A stretch of 64,000 nt of DNA from Salinisphaera sp. G21_0. GTDB taxonomy: Bacteria > Pseudomonadota > Gammaproteobacteria > Pseudomonadales > Endozoicomonadaceae. The notes under the pieces were generated by a model. The model saw nothing but the letters and a program-made list of their open reading frames with translations. It did not search any database and had not been told where the DNA came from. The number at the start of each line of letters is the position of its first letter. Within the stretch, counting starts at the first letter, position 1. The translations under genes and the position numbers were made by a program. The stretch covers positions 1 to 64,000 of the forward strand of contig NZ_JAGHQW010000017.1 in assembly GCF_017744115.1 (NCBI RefSeq), read 5' to 3'. Positions 38,238 to 46,794 of the stretch are shown here, piece by piece.

Positions 38238-38624
38238 TTATTAGAGTTAACTTTAGTACCATACGATTAACAGGGAGCGCAGGTCGGGCATTCAAACGGT
38301 TTTCAGCCTGACTCACTGTTACCAAACGTCAAGAGCAGTGAGTTAAAAATGCTCTTGCACAGCAAGCTTAGCCTTTCAGCTCAACGCAATGCAGCTTTAC
38401 TGAGATGTTTTTTGAATAAGCAATTGTGATCTATATGATGTTACTGATTTGGTTATATGTTGTTTTCAATGCAGGTAGAAGTGCTGATAAAAGTTAGGTA
38501 TAAATATCCCAGTTTAAAATATTGTCAACCATGTTCTATGGTGTCTATGACGTCGACAGGGCCCACAAGATAATGCTGCTGTTAACACTCTTTATATCAA
38601 GAATTAAGAACCAGAGGTAACGCC
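38238..38624. other. 387-bp intergenic region upstream of prpB
   Basis: An A+T-rich region between the repeat-protein gene and prpB with no reading frame. It should carry both promoters. ACCATGTTCTATGGT at 38528-38542 is a 5-bp-arm palindrome about 85 bp before prpB and could be an operator, for example for a GntR-type regulator. No regulator gene is adjacent, and the site is not specific enough to assign. Confidence 0.35.
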
Positions 38625-39464
38625 ATGAATCAAAAGAATAATGCCTTGAGTCGATTGATTGCTGAACAGGGCATTGTCACCGCTCCCGGTGTTTATGATG
38701 GTATTTCGGCCCGGCTCGGTGAAGAAGCCGGTTTCTCAGCGCTATACGCCAGTGGTGGAGCCATTGCCCGCAGCACCGGTGTGCCTGATATTGGTCTGCT
38801 GACACTGACGGAAGTGGTCGAACGGGTTCGTCAGATCGTGGCCGCCACCTCTCTGCCAGTGATTGCTGATGCTGACACCGGTTTTGGCAACGAGGTAAAT
38901 GTCAAACGCACCGTGGAGCTTTTTGCTAATGCGGGCGTCAGTGCTTTTCACCTGGAAGACCAGGAGTTTCCCAAGCGCTGCGGGCATTTGGACGGCAAGT
39001 CTCTGGTATCTGTTGACGAAATGTGTAAGAAAGTCTCGGTGGCCAGAAAGTATGCCGGTGACGTCACCGTGATTGCCCGTACCGATGCCATTGCCGTTAC
39101 CGGTTTTGACGATGCTTTAGATCGTGCCGGGGCTTATGTCGAAGCAGGGGCGGATATGCTGTTTGTTGAGGCACCACAGACCATTGGGCAGATTGAAGCA
39201 ATTGCCAAACAGGCCCCCGGTCCCAAGCTGATTAACATGTTCTACAGTGGTAAAACGCCACTGGTACCTACTGCAGACCTGAAAGCGATGGGCTATCAGC
39301 TGATTATTATTCCATCTGATCTGCAACGGGCTGCTGTGACCGCGATGCGGGAAGTACTGGAGGTGATCAGGCGTGACGGTAACAGTGGCGCTATCGCCGA
39401 CGGCATGATGACCTTCCAGGAGCGTGAACAGCTGGTGAAAACCAGGGAGTTCCTGAACCCATAA
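38625..39464 (+). CDS. prpB: Isocitrate lyase/PEP mutase-family enzyme, probable methylisocitrate lyase
   Basis: The 279-residue protein has the family active-site motif KRCGH and the metal-binding DADTGFGN segment. Its place ahead of prpC, acnD and prpF indicates that it cleaves 2-methylisocitrate to pyruvate and succinate in propionate catabolism. However, its N-terminus (VTAPGVYDGISARLGEEAGF) is unlike classical PrpB (which has GxINANHALLAKRAG) and closer to the dimethylmalate lyase / oxaloacetate-decarboxylase-like branch. The function is thus inferred from context more than from subfamily. Confidence 0.75.
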   Translation: MNQKNNALSRLIAEQGIVTAPGVYDGISARLGEEAGFSALYASGGAIARSTGVPDIGLLTLTEVVERVRQIVAATSLPVIADADTGFGNEVNVKRTVELFANAGVSAFHLEDQEFPKRCGHLDGKSLVSVDEMCKKVSVARKYAGDVTVIARTDAIAVTGFDDALDRAGAYVEAGADMLFVEAPQTIGQIEAIAKQAPGPKLINMFYSGKTPLVPTADLKAMGYQLIIIPSDLQRAAVTAMREVLEVIRRDGNSGAIADGMMTFQEREQLVKTREFLNP

Positions 39465-39618
39465 ACTGTCTGCTGCTGAGGCGTGATTAACCGATGCCCG
39501 GCAGTTTTATCGTCAATTTGAGGGAAGTCTTTTTTCAGGCAATAACAATAATGACCGGGTACCTGTCTGGTACCCTGATCATCAATAAGTGCACGAAATA
39601 AAAAAACGGAGAAGTATT

Positions 39619-40761
39619 ATGTCGACGAACTCTGGGACAGAAAAAAAATTAAGCGGTGCCGGTTTGCGTGGTCAGTCAGCCGGTGAAACCGCGCTCTGTA
39701 CCGTTGGCAAAACCGGTTCGGGCCTCACTTACCGTGGTTACGATATCAAAGAGCTGGCCGATAAGGCCCAGTTTGAAGAAGTCGCGTACCTTCTGCTTTA
39801 TGGCAAACTGCCAAACCAGGCTGAACTGGACGCCTACAAAACCAGGCTGAAAGGCCTTCGCTATCTGCCCGATGCCCTGAAAACGGTACTCGAACAGATT
39901 CCCGCTGATGCTCACCCAATGGATGTAATGCGTACCGGTTGTTCAATGCTGGGTAACCTGGAAACCGAACAGGATTTCTCACAGCAGAACGATCATATTG
40001 ACCGCATGCTGGCCATTTTCCCCGGCATGATCAACTACTGGTACAACTTCAGCCACAACGGTGTTCGGGTCGATGTTGATACCGATGCTGACTCTATCGC
40101 CGAGCAGTTTCTCTGGACTCTGCACAACAAAAAGCCAGAGCCACTCCATGTGCAGGTCATGCACGCTTCCCTGGTGCTTTATGCTGAGCATGAGTTCAAT
40201 GCTTCAACCTTTACCGGTCGTGTTTGTGCTTCCACCCTTTCTGATATTCACAGCTGTGTGACCGGTGCCATCGGCTCACTGCGTGGCCCTCTCCACGGTG
40301 GCGCTAACGAAGCGGCTATGGCAATGATTGAGAACTGGCGCTCACCTGAGGAGGCCGAAGAGAAGATCATGGGCATGCTGGCACGCAAAGATAAGATTAT
40401 GGGCTTTGGCCATGCAATTTATCGCGAGTCTGATCCCCGTAATGCCATCATCAAAGAGTGGTCCAGGAAGTTGTCTGAGCAGGCGGGCGATCAGTATCTG
40501 TATGCCGTTTCCGAGCGTGTTGAGGCGGTCATGTGGCGGGAGAAGAAGCTGTTCTGTAATGCTGACTTCTTCCACGCTTCTGCCTACAACTTTATGGGCA
40601 TTCCTACCAAGTTGTTTACCCCGATCTTTGTTTGTTCACGGGTAGTCGGCTGGACTGCTCACGTTATGGAGCAGCGTGCTAACAACCGCATTATCCGACC
40701 ATCTGCCGACTATACCGGACCGGAAAGCGCAGAATGGGTCGCTATTGAAGATCGCGATTAA
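39619..40761 (+). CDS. prpC: 2-methylcitrate synthase
   Basis: A citrate synthase-family enzyme (380 residues) condensing propionyl-CoA with oxaloacetate. Active-site segments GPLHGGANEAAM and GFGHAIYRESDPRN are present, as is the C-terminal VMEQRANNRIIRPSADYTGP typical of PrpC. GGAG lies seven bases before the ATG at 39619; the open frame begins ten codons earlier. It follows prpB by 154 bp. Confidence 0.94.
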   Translation: MSTNSGTEKKLSGAGLRGQSAGETALCTVGKTGSGLTYRGYDIKELADKAQFEEVAYLLLYGKLPNQAELDAYKTRLKGLRYLPDALKTVLEQIPADAHPMDVMRTGCSMLGNLETEQDFSQQNDHIDRMLAIFPGMINYWYNFSHNGVRVDVDTDADSIAEQFLWTLHNKKPEPLHVQVMHASLVLYAEHEFNASTFTGRVCASTLSDIHSCVTGAIGSLRGPLHGGANEAAMAMIENWRSPEEAEEKIMGMLARKDKIMGFGHAIYRESDPRNAIIKEWSRKLSEQAGDQYLYAVSERVEAVMWREKKLFCNADFFHASAYNFMGIPTKLFTPIFVCSRVVGWTAHVMEQRANNRIIRPSADYTGPESAEWVAIEDRD

Positions 40762-40818
40762 CCACAAAGACCACCAGAGAAAAACACATCTTTGTGTTCT
40801 TTGTGGCCTTCGTGGTTT
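40762..40818. repeat. Long imperfect hairpin between prpC and acnD
   Basis: AACCACAAAGACCACC on the left pairs imperfectly with GTGGCCTTCGTGGTT on the right, with TTTGTGTTCTTTGTGG in the right arm. Hairpins of this AACCAC-type are widespread intergenic repeats in many bacteria. It may stabilise the upstream mRNA or reduce read-through within the operon. Confidence 0.6.
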
Positions 40819-40855
40819 ATAACAATAAATTACTTGCCCGGTGGACGTTCGACGT

Positions 40856-43459
40856 ATGAACACTGATTTTCGTAAACCCTTACCCGGCACCCAGCTGGAC
40901 TATTATGACACCCGTGCAGCCGTGGAAGCGATTCAGCCGGGCACCTATAACACCTTACCCTATACCTCCAGAGTGCTGGCCGAGCAGCTGGTTCGCCGCT
41001 GTGATCCGGCTACTCTGACCGATTCCCTGAAGCAGATCATTGAGCGTAAGCGTGACCTGGACTTCCCCTGGTATCCGGCCCGTGTTGTCTGTCATGACAT
41101 TCTTGGCCAGACCGCCCTGGTGGATCTTGCCGGATTGCGAGATGCTATCGCCGGGCAGGGCGGTGATCCTGCCAGGGTTAACCCGGTTGTGCCAACCCAG
41201 TTGATTGTTGACCACTCGCTGGCCGTTGAATACGGCGGCTTTGATCCGGATGCATTTGCAAAGAACCGGGCTATTGAAGATCGTCGCAATGAAGACCGTT
41301 TCCACTTTATCGAGTGGAGCAAAACTGCCTTTGAGAATGTTGATGTGATTCCCGCGGGTAATGGCATCATGCATCAGATCAACCTGGAGAAAATGTCTCC
41401 GGTTATCCAGGCCCGTGATGGTGTCGCCTATCCGGATACCTGTGTCGGTACCGACAGCCATACGCCCCATGTCGATGCCCTTGGCGTTATCGCTATTGGT
41501 GTTGGTGGCCTGGAAGCGGAAACGGTGATGCTGGGCCGTCCTTCCATGATGCGACTTCCTGATATTGTCGGTGTTGAGTTGACAGGGCAGCGTCAGCCTG
41601 GGATTACGGCCACCGACATCGTGTTGGCCCTGACTGAATTTCTCAGAAATGAGCGTGTGGTTTCATCTTACCTGGAGTTCTTTGGCGAAGGGGCTGCCAA
41701 TCTTACCATTGGTGATCGTGCCACCATTGCCAATATGACCCCGGAGTTTGGTGCTTCCGCCGGGATGTTCTACATCGATGAACAGACCATTGATTATCTT
41801 AAGTTGACCGGCCGTGAGCCTGAACAGGTGGCCCTGGTGGAAAATTACGCCAAAACCACCGGACTGTGGGCTGATGATCTGAAAACCGCTGACTATGAGC
41901 GGGTGCTGACCTTTGATCTCTCTGCGGTTTGCCGGAATATGGCAGGGCCATCCAACCCACACCGTCGTTTGCCGACCTCTGAGCTGGCAAGCCGTGGCGT
42001 TGCAGGGCCTTATAAAAAAGAAGATGAACAAGAAGGTTTAATGCCTGATGGTGCCATCATCATTGCGGCTATCACCAGCTGTACCAATACCAGTAATCCT
42101 CGTAACGTGGTTGCCGCCGGTCTGGTGGCCCGAAAAGCTAACGAGCTGGGGCTGGTGCGGAAACCCTGGGTGAAATCATCTTTCGCACCAGGTTCCAAAG
42201 TTGCCAGGCTTTATCTTGAGGAAGCAGGTCTTCTTTCTGAAATGGAAAAACTGGGCTTTGGCATTGTCGCCTATGCCTGTACCACCTGTAATGGTATGAG
42301 TGGGGCACTGGATCCGGAAATTCAGCAGGAAGTCATAGATCGGGATCTTTATGCAACAGCCGTTCTCTCTGGCAACCGTAACTTTGATGGACGGATTCAT
42401 CCCTACGCCAAACAGGCCTTCCTTGCCTCGCCACCGCTGGTGGTGGCTTATGCTATTGCCGGTACGGTGCGCTTTGATATTGAAAAGGATGCATTGGGTA
42501 CTGATCAGGATGGTAATCCCATCACGTTGAAAGACATCTGGCCCAGCGATGAAGAGATTGACGCAATTGTTGCTGAATCCGTAAAACCAGAGCAGTTTAA
42601 CCAGGTTTATATTCCCATGTTTGATCTGGGCAAGGCGGAGCAGGCCGAAAGTCCCCTCTACGACTGGCGCTCCATGAGTACCTACATCCGCCGTCCTCCC
42701 TATTGGGAGGGCGCTCTGGCTGGTGAGCGCACCCTGAAAGGCATGCGCCCTCTGGCGATTCTGGGTGATAACATCACCACCGATCACCTGTCGCCTTCCA
42801 ATGCGATCCTGGCCAGCAGTGCGGCAGGTGAATATCTGGCGAAAATGGGGCTGCCGGAAGAAGATTTTAACTCCTACGCCACACACCGTGGTGACCATCT
42901 GACGGCGCAACGGGCGACCTTTGCCAACCCAAAGCTGCTCAATGAGATGTGTCTGGATGCTAATGGTGCAGTCAGGCAGGGTTCTCTGGCCAGAATTGAG
43001 CCCGAAGGCAAAGAAACACGGATGTGGGAAGCCATCGAGACCTATATGGAGCGTCGCCAGCCGCTGATTATTGTAGCCGGTGCGGACTATGGTCAGGGGT
43101 CATCCCGTGACTGGGCTGCCAAAGGAGTTCGGCTTGCCGGTGTGGAGGCCATTGTGGCAGAAGGGTTTGAGCGTATTCACCGGACCAACCTGGTGGGTAT
43201 GGGTGTGCTGCCTCTGGAATTCAAGGCTGGTACAACCCGTAAGACGTTAGGACTTGATGGCAGCGAAACCTACGATGTTATCGGTGAGCGGACGCCGGGA
43301 GCCACACTGAGCCTGTTGATTCACCGTGCCAACGGAGAAACTGTTGAGGTCCCGGTAACCTGTCGCCTGGATACCGCTGAAGAAGTATCCGTATACGATG
43401 CCGGTGGTGTTCTGCAGCGTTTTGCCAGGGACTTCCTGGAATCCGAAGCCGCTGCCTGA
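40856..43459 (+). CDS. acnD: Fe/S-dependent 2-methylcitrate dehydratase AcnD
   Basis: An aconitase-family enzyme of 867 residues that dehydrates 2-methylcitrate. Cluster cysteines lie in TSCTNTSNP and in CTTCNGMSG, and the swivel domain has GADYGQGSSRDWAAKG. Bacteria using AcnD also need PrpF, which is the next gene, so this operon is of the AcnD/PrpF type and has no PrpD. I took the ATG at 40856 over the GTG at 40841 by alignment with family N-termini. Confidence 0.94.
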   Translation: MNTDFRKPLPGTQLDYYDTRAAVEAIQPGTYNTLPYTSRVLAEQLVRRCDPATLTDSLKQIIERKRDLDFPWYPARVVCHDILGQTALVDLAGLRDAIAGQGGDPARVNPVVPTQLIVDHSLAVEYGGFDPDAFAKNRAIEDRRNEDRFHFIEWSKTAFENVDVIPAGNGIMHQINLEKMSPVIQARDGVAYPDTCVGTDSHTPHVDALGVIAIGVGGLEAETVMLGRPSMMRLPDIVGVELTGQRQPGITATDIVLALTEFLRNERVVSSYLEFFGEGAANLTIGDRATIANMTPEFGASAGMFYIDEQTIDYLKLTGREPEQVALVENYAKTTGLWADDLKTADYERVLTFDLSAVCRNMAGPSNPHRRLPTSELASRGVAGPYKKEDEQEGLMPDGAIIIAAITSCTNTSNPRNVVAAGLVARKANELGLVRKPWVKSSFAPGSKVARLYLEEAGLLSEMEKLGFGIVAYACTTCNGMSGALDPEIQQEVIDRDLYATAVLSGNRNFDGRIHPYAKQAFLASPPLVVAYAIAGTVRFDIEKDALGTDQDGNPITLKDIWPSDEEIDAIVAESVKPEQFNQVYIPMFDLGKAEQAESPLYDWRSMSTYIRRPPYWEGALAGERTLKGMRPLAILGDNITTDHLSPSNAILASSAAGEYLAKMGLPEEDFNSYATHRGDHLTAQRATFANPKLLNEMCLDANGAVRQGSLARIEPEGKETRMWEAIETYMERRQPLIIVAGADYGQGSSRDWAAKGVRLAGVEAIVAEGFERIHRTNLVGMGVLPLEFKAGTTRKTLGLDGSETYDVIGERTPGATLSLLIHRANGETVEVPVTCRLDTAEEVSVYDAGGVLQRFARDFLESEAAA

Positions 43460-43469
43460 GAGCTCTCAC

Positions 43470-43492
43470 GCTGGCCCCTGATCAGGGCCAGC
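43470..43492. repeat. Intercistronic hairpin between acnD and prpF
   Basis: GCTGGCCC and GGGCCAGC form a perfect 8-bp stem around CTGATCA. No T-run follows, so it is more likely an mRNA-stabilising or processing structure than a terminator. Confidence 0.55.
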
Positions 43493-43524
43493 ATAACAAT
43501 CCTATACAGAAGGAGCTGTTCCCC

Positions 43525-44697
43525 ATGGCTCATCCTCCACAAATCAAGGTTCCTGCGACTTATATGCGAGGCGGAACCAGCAAGGGTGTTTTTTTCAATC
43601 TCACCGATCTTCCACCAGCTGCACAGGTTCCGGGTAAGGCCCGTGATGCGCTACTTCTTCGAGTGATTGGCAGTCCGGACCCCTACGGTAAGCAGATTGA
43701 TGGTATGGGGGGGGGCACGTCCAGTACCAGCAAAACGGTGATCCTGTCGAAAAGCAGTCAGCCTGATCATGATGTCGATTATCTCTTTGGTCAGGTAGCC
43801 ATTGATCAACCTGTCGTGGACTGGAGTGGTAACTGCGGCAATCTGACTGCGGCTGTCGGGGCCTTTGCCATCAGCAACGGTCTGGTTGATAAGCAACGGA
43901 TACCCGACAATGGCATCGCAACGGTACGGATCTGGCAGGCCAATATCAAAAAAACCATTATTGCCCATGTGCCAATGACCAATGGTGCCGTACAGGAAAC
44001 GGGGGATTTTGTCCTGGACGGTGTGACTTTCCCGGCGGCCGAGGTTCAGGTTGAGTTTCTCGATCCTGCCGATGGTGAAGGTGCCATGTTCCCGACCGGC
44101 CATCTGGTGGATGATCTTGAAGTACCCGGCGTTGGGACTTTAAAGGCAACCCTGATCAATGCCGGCATTCCCACCATTTTTATCAATGCTGCTGACATTG
44201 GTTACCAGGGAACTGAACTACAGGAAGTGATCAACGGCGATGAGCAGGCACTGGCCATGTTTGAGAATATTCGGGCTTATGGCGCACTGCAGATGGGGTT
44301 GATCAGCAGCCTGGAAGAAGCCGCAACCCGACAGCATACGCCGAAAGTCGCTTTTGTTGCTGAACCGAAAAGTTACCTCTCATCCAGCGGCAAGAAGGTC
44401 TCTGAAGAAGAGATCGACCTGCTGGTCAGGGCCCTATCCATGGGTAAACTTCATCATGCCATGATGGGCACCGCTGCCGTGGCTATTGGTACGGCGGCTG
44501 CCATTCCGGGCACCCTGGTTAACCTGGCTGCCGGCGGTGGTGAACGAAACCCGGTCCGCTTTGGTCACCCCTCGGGTACCTTGAAAGTGGGGGCAGAAGC
44601 AGTGCTGAATAATGGGCAATGGTCCGTGACCAAGGCCATTATGAGCCGCAGTGCCAGGGTTTTGATGGAGGGTTGGGTTTGCTTGCCCGTTGAATGA
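43525..44697 (+). CDS. prpF: 2-methylaconitate cis-trans isomerase PrpF
   Basis: The 390-residue protein has MRGGTSKGVFF, GSPDPYGKQIDGMGGGTSSTSK and WSGNCGNLTAAVGAFAI, the conserved loops of PrpF. It isomerises the trans product of AcnD to cis-2-methylaconitate. AAGGAG precedes the ATG. It is the last gene of the prp operon. Confidence 0.94.
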   Translation: MAHPPQIKVPATYMRGGTSKGVFFNLTDLPPAAQVPGKARDALLLRVIGSPDPYGKQIDGMGGGTSSTSKTVILSKSSQPDHDVDYLFGQVAIDQPVVDWSGNCGNLTAAVGAFAISNGLVDKQRIPDNGIATVRIWQANIKKTIIAHVPMTNGAVQETGDFVLDGVTFPAAEVQVEFLDPADGEGAMFPTGHLVDDLEVPGVGTLKATLINAGIPTIFINAADIGYQGTELQEVINGDEQALAMFENIRAYGALQMGLISSLEEAATRQHTPKVAFVAEPKSYLSSSGKKVSEEEIDLLVRALSMGKLHHAMMGTAAVAIGTAAAIPGTLVNLAAGGGERNPVRFGHPSGTLKVGAEAVLNNGQWSVTKAIMSRSARVLMEGWVCLPVE

Positions 44698-44718
44698 AAC
44701 TGCGGGGAAATCAGTTCC

Positions 44719-44735
44719 AGGAGGCTGACCGAGAA
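44719..44735 (+). repeat. Solo end of the 17.9-kb MITE family
   Basis: AGGAGGCTGACCGAGAA differs by one base from the terminal repeat of the element at 17892-18055. It lies between prpF and the stop codon of the F-box gene. No partner end is nearby, so it may be a truncated copy. Confidence 0.5.
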
Positions 44736-44737
44736 AG

Positions 44738-46732
44738 TTAACATTGATCCGGGACGATCCTCCAGAAAGAAAAAAAACTTTGTATTCTGACACCATCGCC
44801 ACCGCGGTCACTTTCGATCTGTATTCTGCGGCTGCATTGGCTAAAGCAAAATGCATGAATCCTGTTTTCTGATGGCAACCGGGCCTTTTCCTGCCAGATC
44901 CCGTCTGCGTTCACCCCCAGCAAAATCAGGTGGTCGGTTTCGGTTTCAAGGGGTGGGACAACGGCAAGCAGGCAACTCTCATTGTTAAAACACCCATCCC
45001 TGATGGAAAATTCGATACGTTGACTGATCCACTCGCCGGAGGGTCGGCGTTGGTGGATATCGGTATGGCCTGACGGTTCATTACAGACAATGGTGTCACC
45101 GTCAGGACTGACTCTGGTCAGAGATCCAGCCGAAAATGTTTGGGATTTGCCCCAGATTCCGGACGCCGCCTTGCGCCAGACTGATATTCTACGCCCGTTT
45201 ATGATGATAAATTCGTCCGGGTGCTCAGAAAAATAAACAGTGCCTTTACCGCAATGGGGCTGCTCCTGAGCAGCGGGAAGCCATTGATCCTCACTGTTTA
45301 ATTCCCAGATTTCAACACCGTCATCGGTGGTGATAATCAGAAGCCGACCATCGGGACCAAAAGCAGGTTCCAGGGGATAATACGTCGCCGGAGGCTCACA
45401 GGTTTTGACAATTCTCTGCTTTTCACTCCATTTTCCATTCGGACCAAGGGCCGCGATAACGACAAAGAAATTATCTCGATGAGTGTCAACGCCAGCATTA
45501 TCAAACCATGTGACAAAATGCTTATTATCCGGGCTGAATAGTACCTCGAGTTCAAACTTATCACCAGACTCAGTACCAGCACCGGTTATGAAGTTCATGT
45601 GAATATCAGTGTCTGAAACAATGATTTTACCTGTTTCTGACCAGACCCCATCGGCTGACTTGCCCATCAGCGTGATGAATGAACCATCCCAAAGCGCGAC
45701 ATGACGGCTGTCATCACTGAACAACAAATTACGAATACGGGTTGTAATGCTGCCTTTATTAACCCACTGACCTTCCGCTTCCCGACCCAGAATGGCAACT
45801 TCACGCCGCTTGTACTTACAGACCAGTGCGCTGGCATCCGGTGACAGATAGAAGTCATTCATAGCATACAGATAAGCGTCATTGTTCAATCTTGTCCTGA
45901 TTTGAGGAAACACCTCACCGATGGTCAATTGCTGTTGCTCAACCCAGGAATCATCGTGACATTCATAAACGGACAATAAGTGGCCTTTGACGATGTGTTT
46001 GTAGTGCGATGGTTCTCCTACCAGGCTCCTCGACACCTTTTGTGGGATAAATAAAATATGGTTAGAACGCTGCTGATGAAAATAGCAAATTTCATTGCAT
46101 GTGATTTCAGCCGACCTGCACCAGTGACCATGACGATCCGGAGTCAGAATATCAATGCCCCCCTTCACCTTGGTTGCGACAATCATGCACAGCTTAAGAT
46201 CATGATAATGCCAGCTATAGCTGTCCATATTCAGGCTCCCAGCGGGTTTCAGGGTAAGTGCCGTTGCATCAATAATCTGCTGGCGCGCATGCCGGGCGTA
46301 ACAGGCATAAAAGGCCGGGCTCAGCTGCACAGGGAAGTGGCGCCTGGAAAATATCGATAACGTCCTGAGGTACTGAAGGAGTTGCCGGTCAGAATGAATG
46401 ATTGTCTGACACGAATTCTGTTTGTCTTGCGACAAGGAGAGGAAGTAGCGGACTTCTTCCAGTCCGCAGGTCACCAATCGGCTGGCCACTGCCTTGCATG
46501 TTTGGGCGAACGCGCTTATATCTTCAATTGATAAATAGCTGGTGATGTTATCGAACGGTAACGTCGGTAAGGTAACCCACCAGCGATGGAAATAAACAGG
46601 ATCCCGGGCTATTTCAGGCCTGATTTCGTTACCCACTGCCTGAGTAACAGCCGTGTCGGTATTTAACGGTTTGGCAAGCGGCAAACAATTCCCCCCATAT
46701 CCGGGCAAGAGGCTGTATTTACACTGGTGCAT
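44738..46732 (-). CDS. F-box-like protein with beta-propeller repeats
   Basis: A 664-residue protein. Residues 55-86 read LPTLPFDNITSYLSIEDIS followed by AFAQTCKAVASRL, which fits the eukaryotic F-box consensus (LPxE/D...I..yLs..Dl...a.tCk.....l). From about residue 190 the sequence is a series of WD40-like blades, each with a W or IxxWxxxxxGxW element and a SPDxxxx turn (for example VLFSPDNKHFVTWFD, FGPDGRLLIITTDDG). F-box plus propeller is the architecture of SCF ubiquitin-ligase substrate receptors, so a host-directed effector is plausible. No secretion signal is visible. The blade style is shared with the two propeller genes at 53.8-58.3 kb. Confidence 0.65.
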   Translation of the reverse strand: MHQCKYSLLPGYGGNCLPLAKPLNTDTAVTQAVGNEIRPEIARDPVYFHRWWVTLPTLPFDNITSYLSIEDISAFAQTCKAVASRLVTCGLEEVRYFLSLSQDKQNSCQTIIHSDRQLLQYLRTLSIFSRRHFPVQLSPAFYACYARHARQQIIDATALTLKPAGSLNMDSYSWHYHDLKLCMIVATKVKGGIDILTPDRHGHWCRSAEITCNEICYFHQQRSNHILFIPQKVSRSLVGEPSHYKHIVKGHLLSVYECHDDSWVEQQQLTIGEVFPQIRTRLNNDAYLYAMNDFYLSPDASALVCKYKRREVAILGREAEGQWVNKGSITTRIRNLLFSDDSRHVALWDGSFITLMGKSADGVWSETGKIIVSDTDIHMNFITGAGTESGDKFELEVLFSPDNKHFVTWFDNAGVDTHRDNFFVVIAALGPNGKWSEKQRIVKTCEPPATYYPLEPAFGPDGRLLIITTDDGVEIWELNSEDQWLPAAQEQPHCGKGTVYFSEHPDEFIIINGRRISVWRKAASGIWGKSQTFSAGSLTRVSPDGDTIVCNEPSGHTDIHQRRPSGEWISQRIEFSIRDGCFNNESCLLAVVPPLETETDHLILLGVNADGIWQEKARLPSENRIHAFCFSQCSRRIQIESDRGGDGVRIQSFFSFWRIVPDQC

Positions 46733-46794
46733 ATTGCCCGTTTAGAAGCCTGGTCCGCAAGAGATGATAAATGTCAGATCATGAAAGATTGAAC

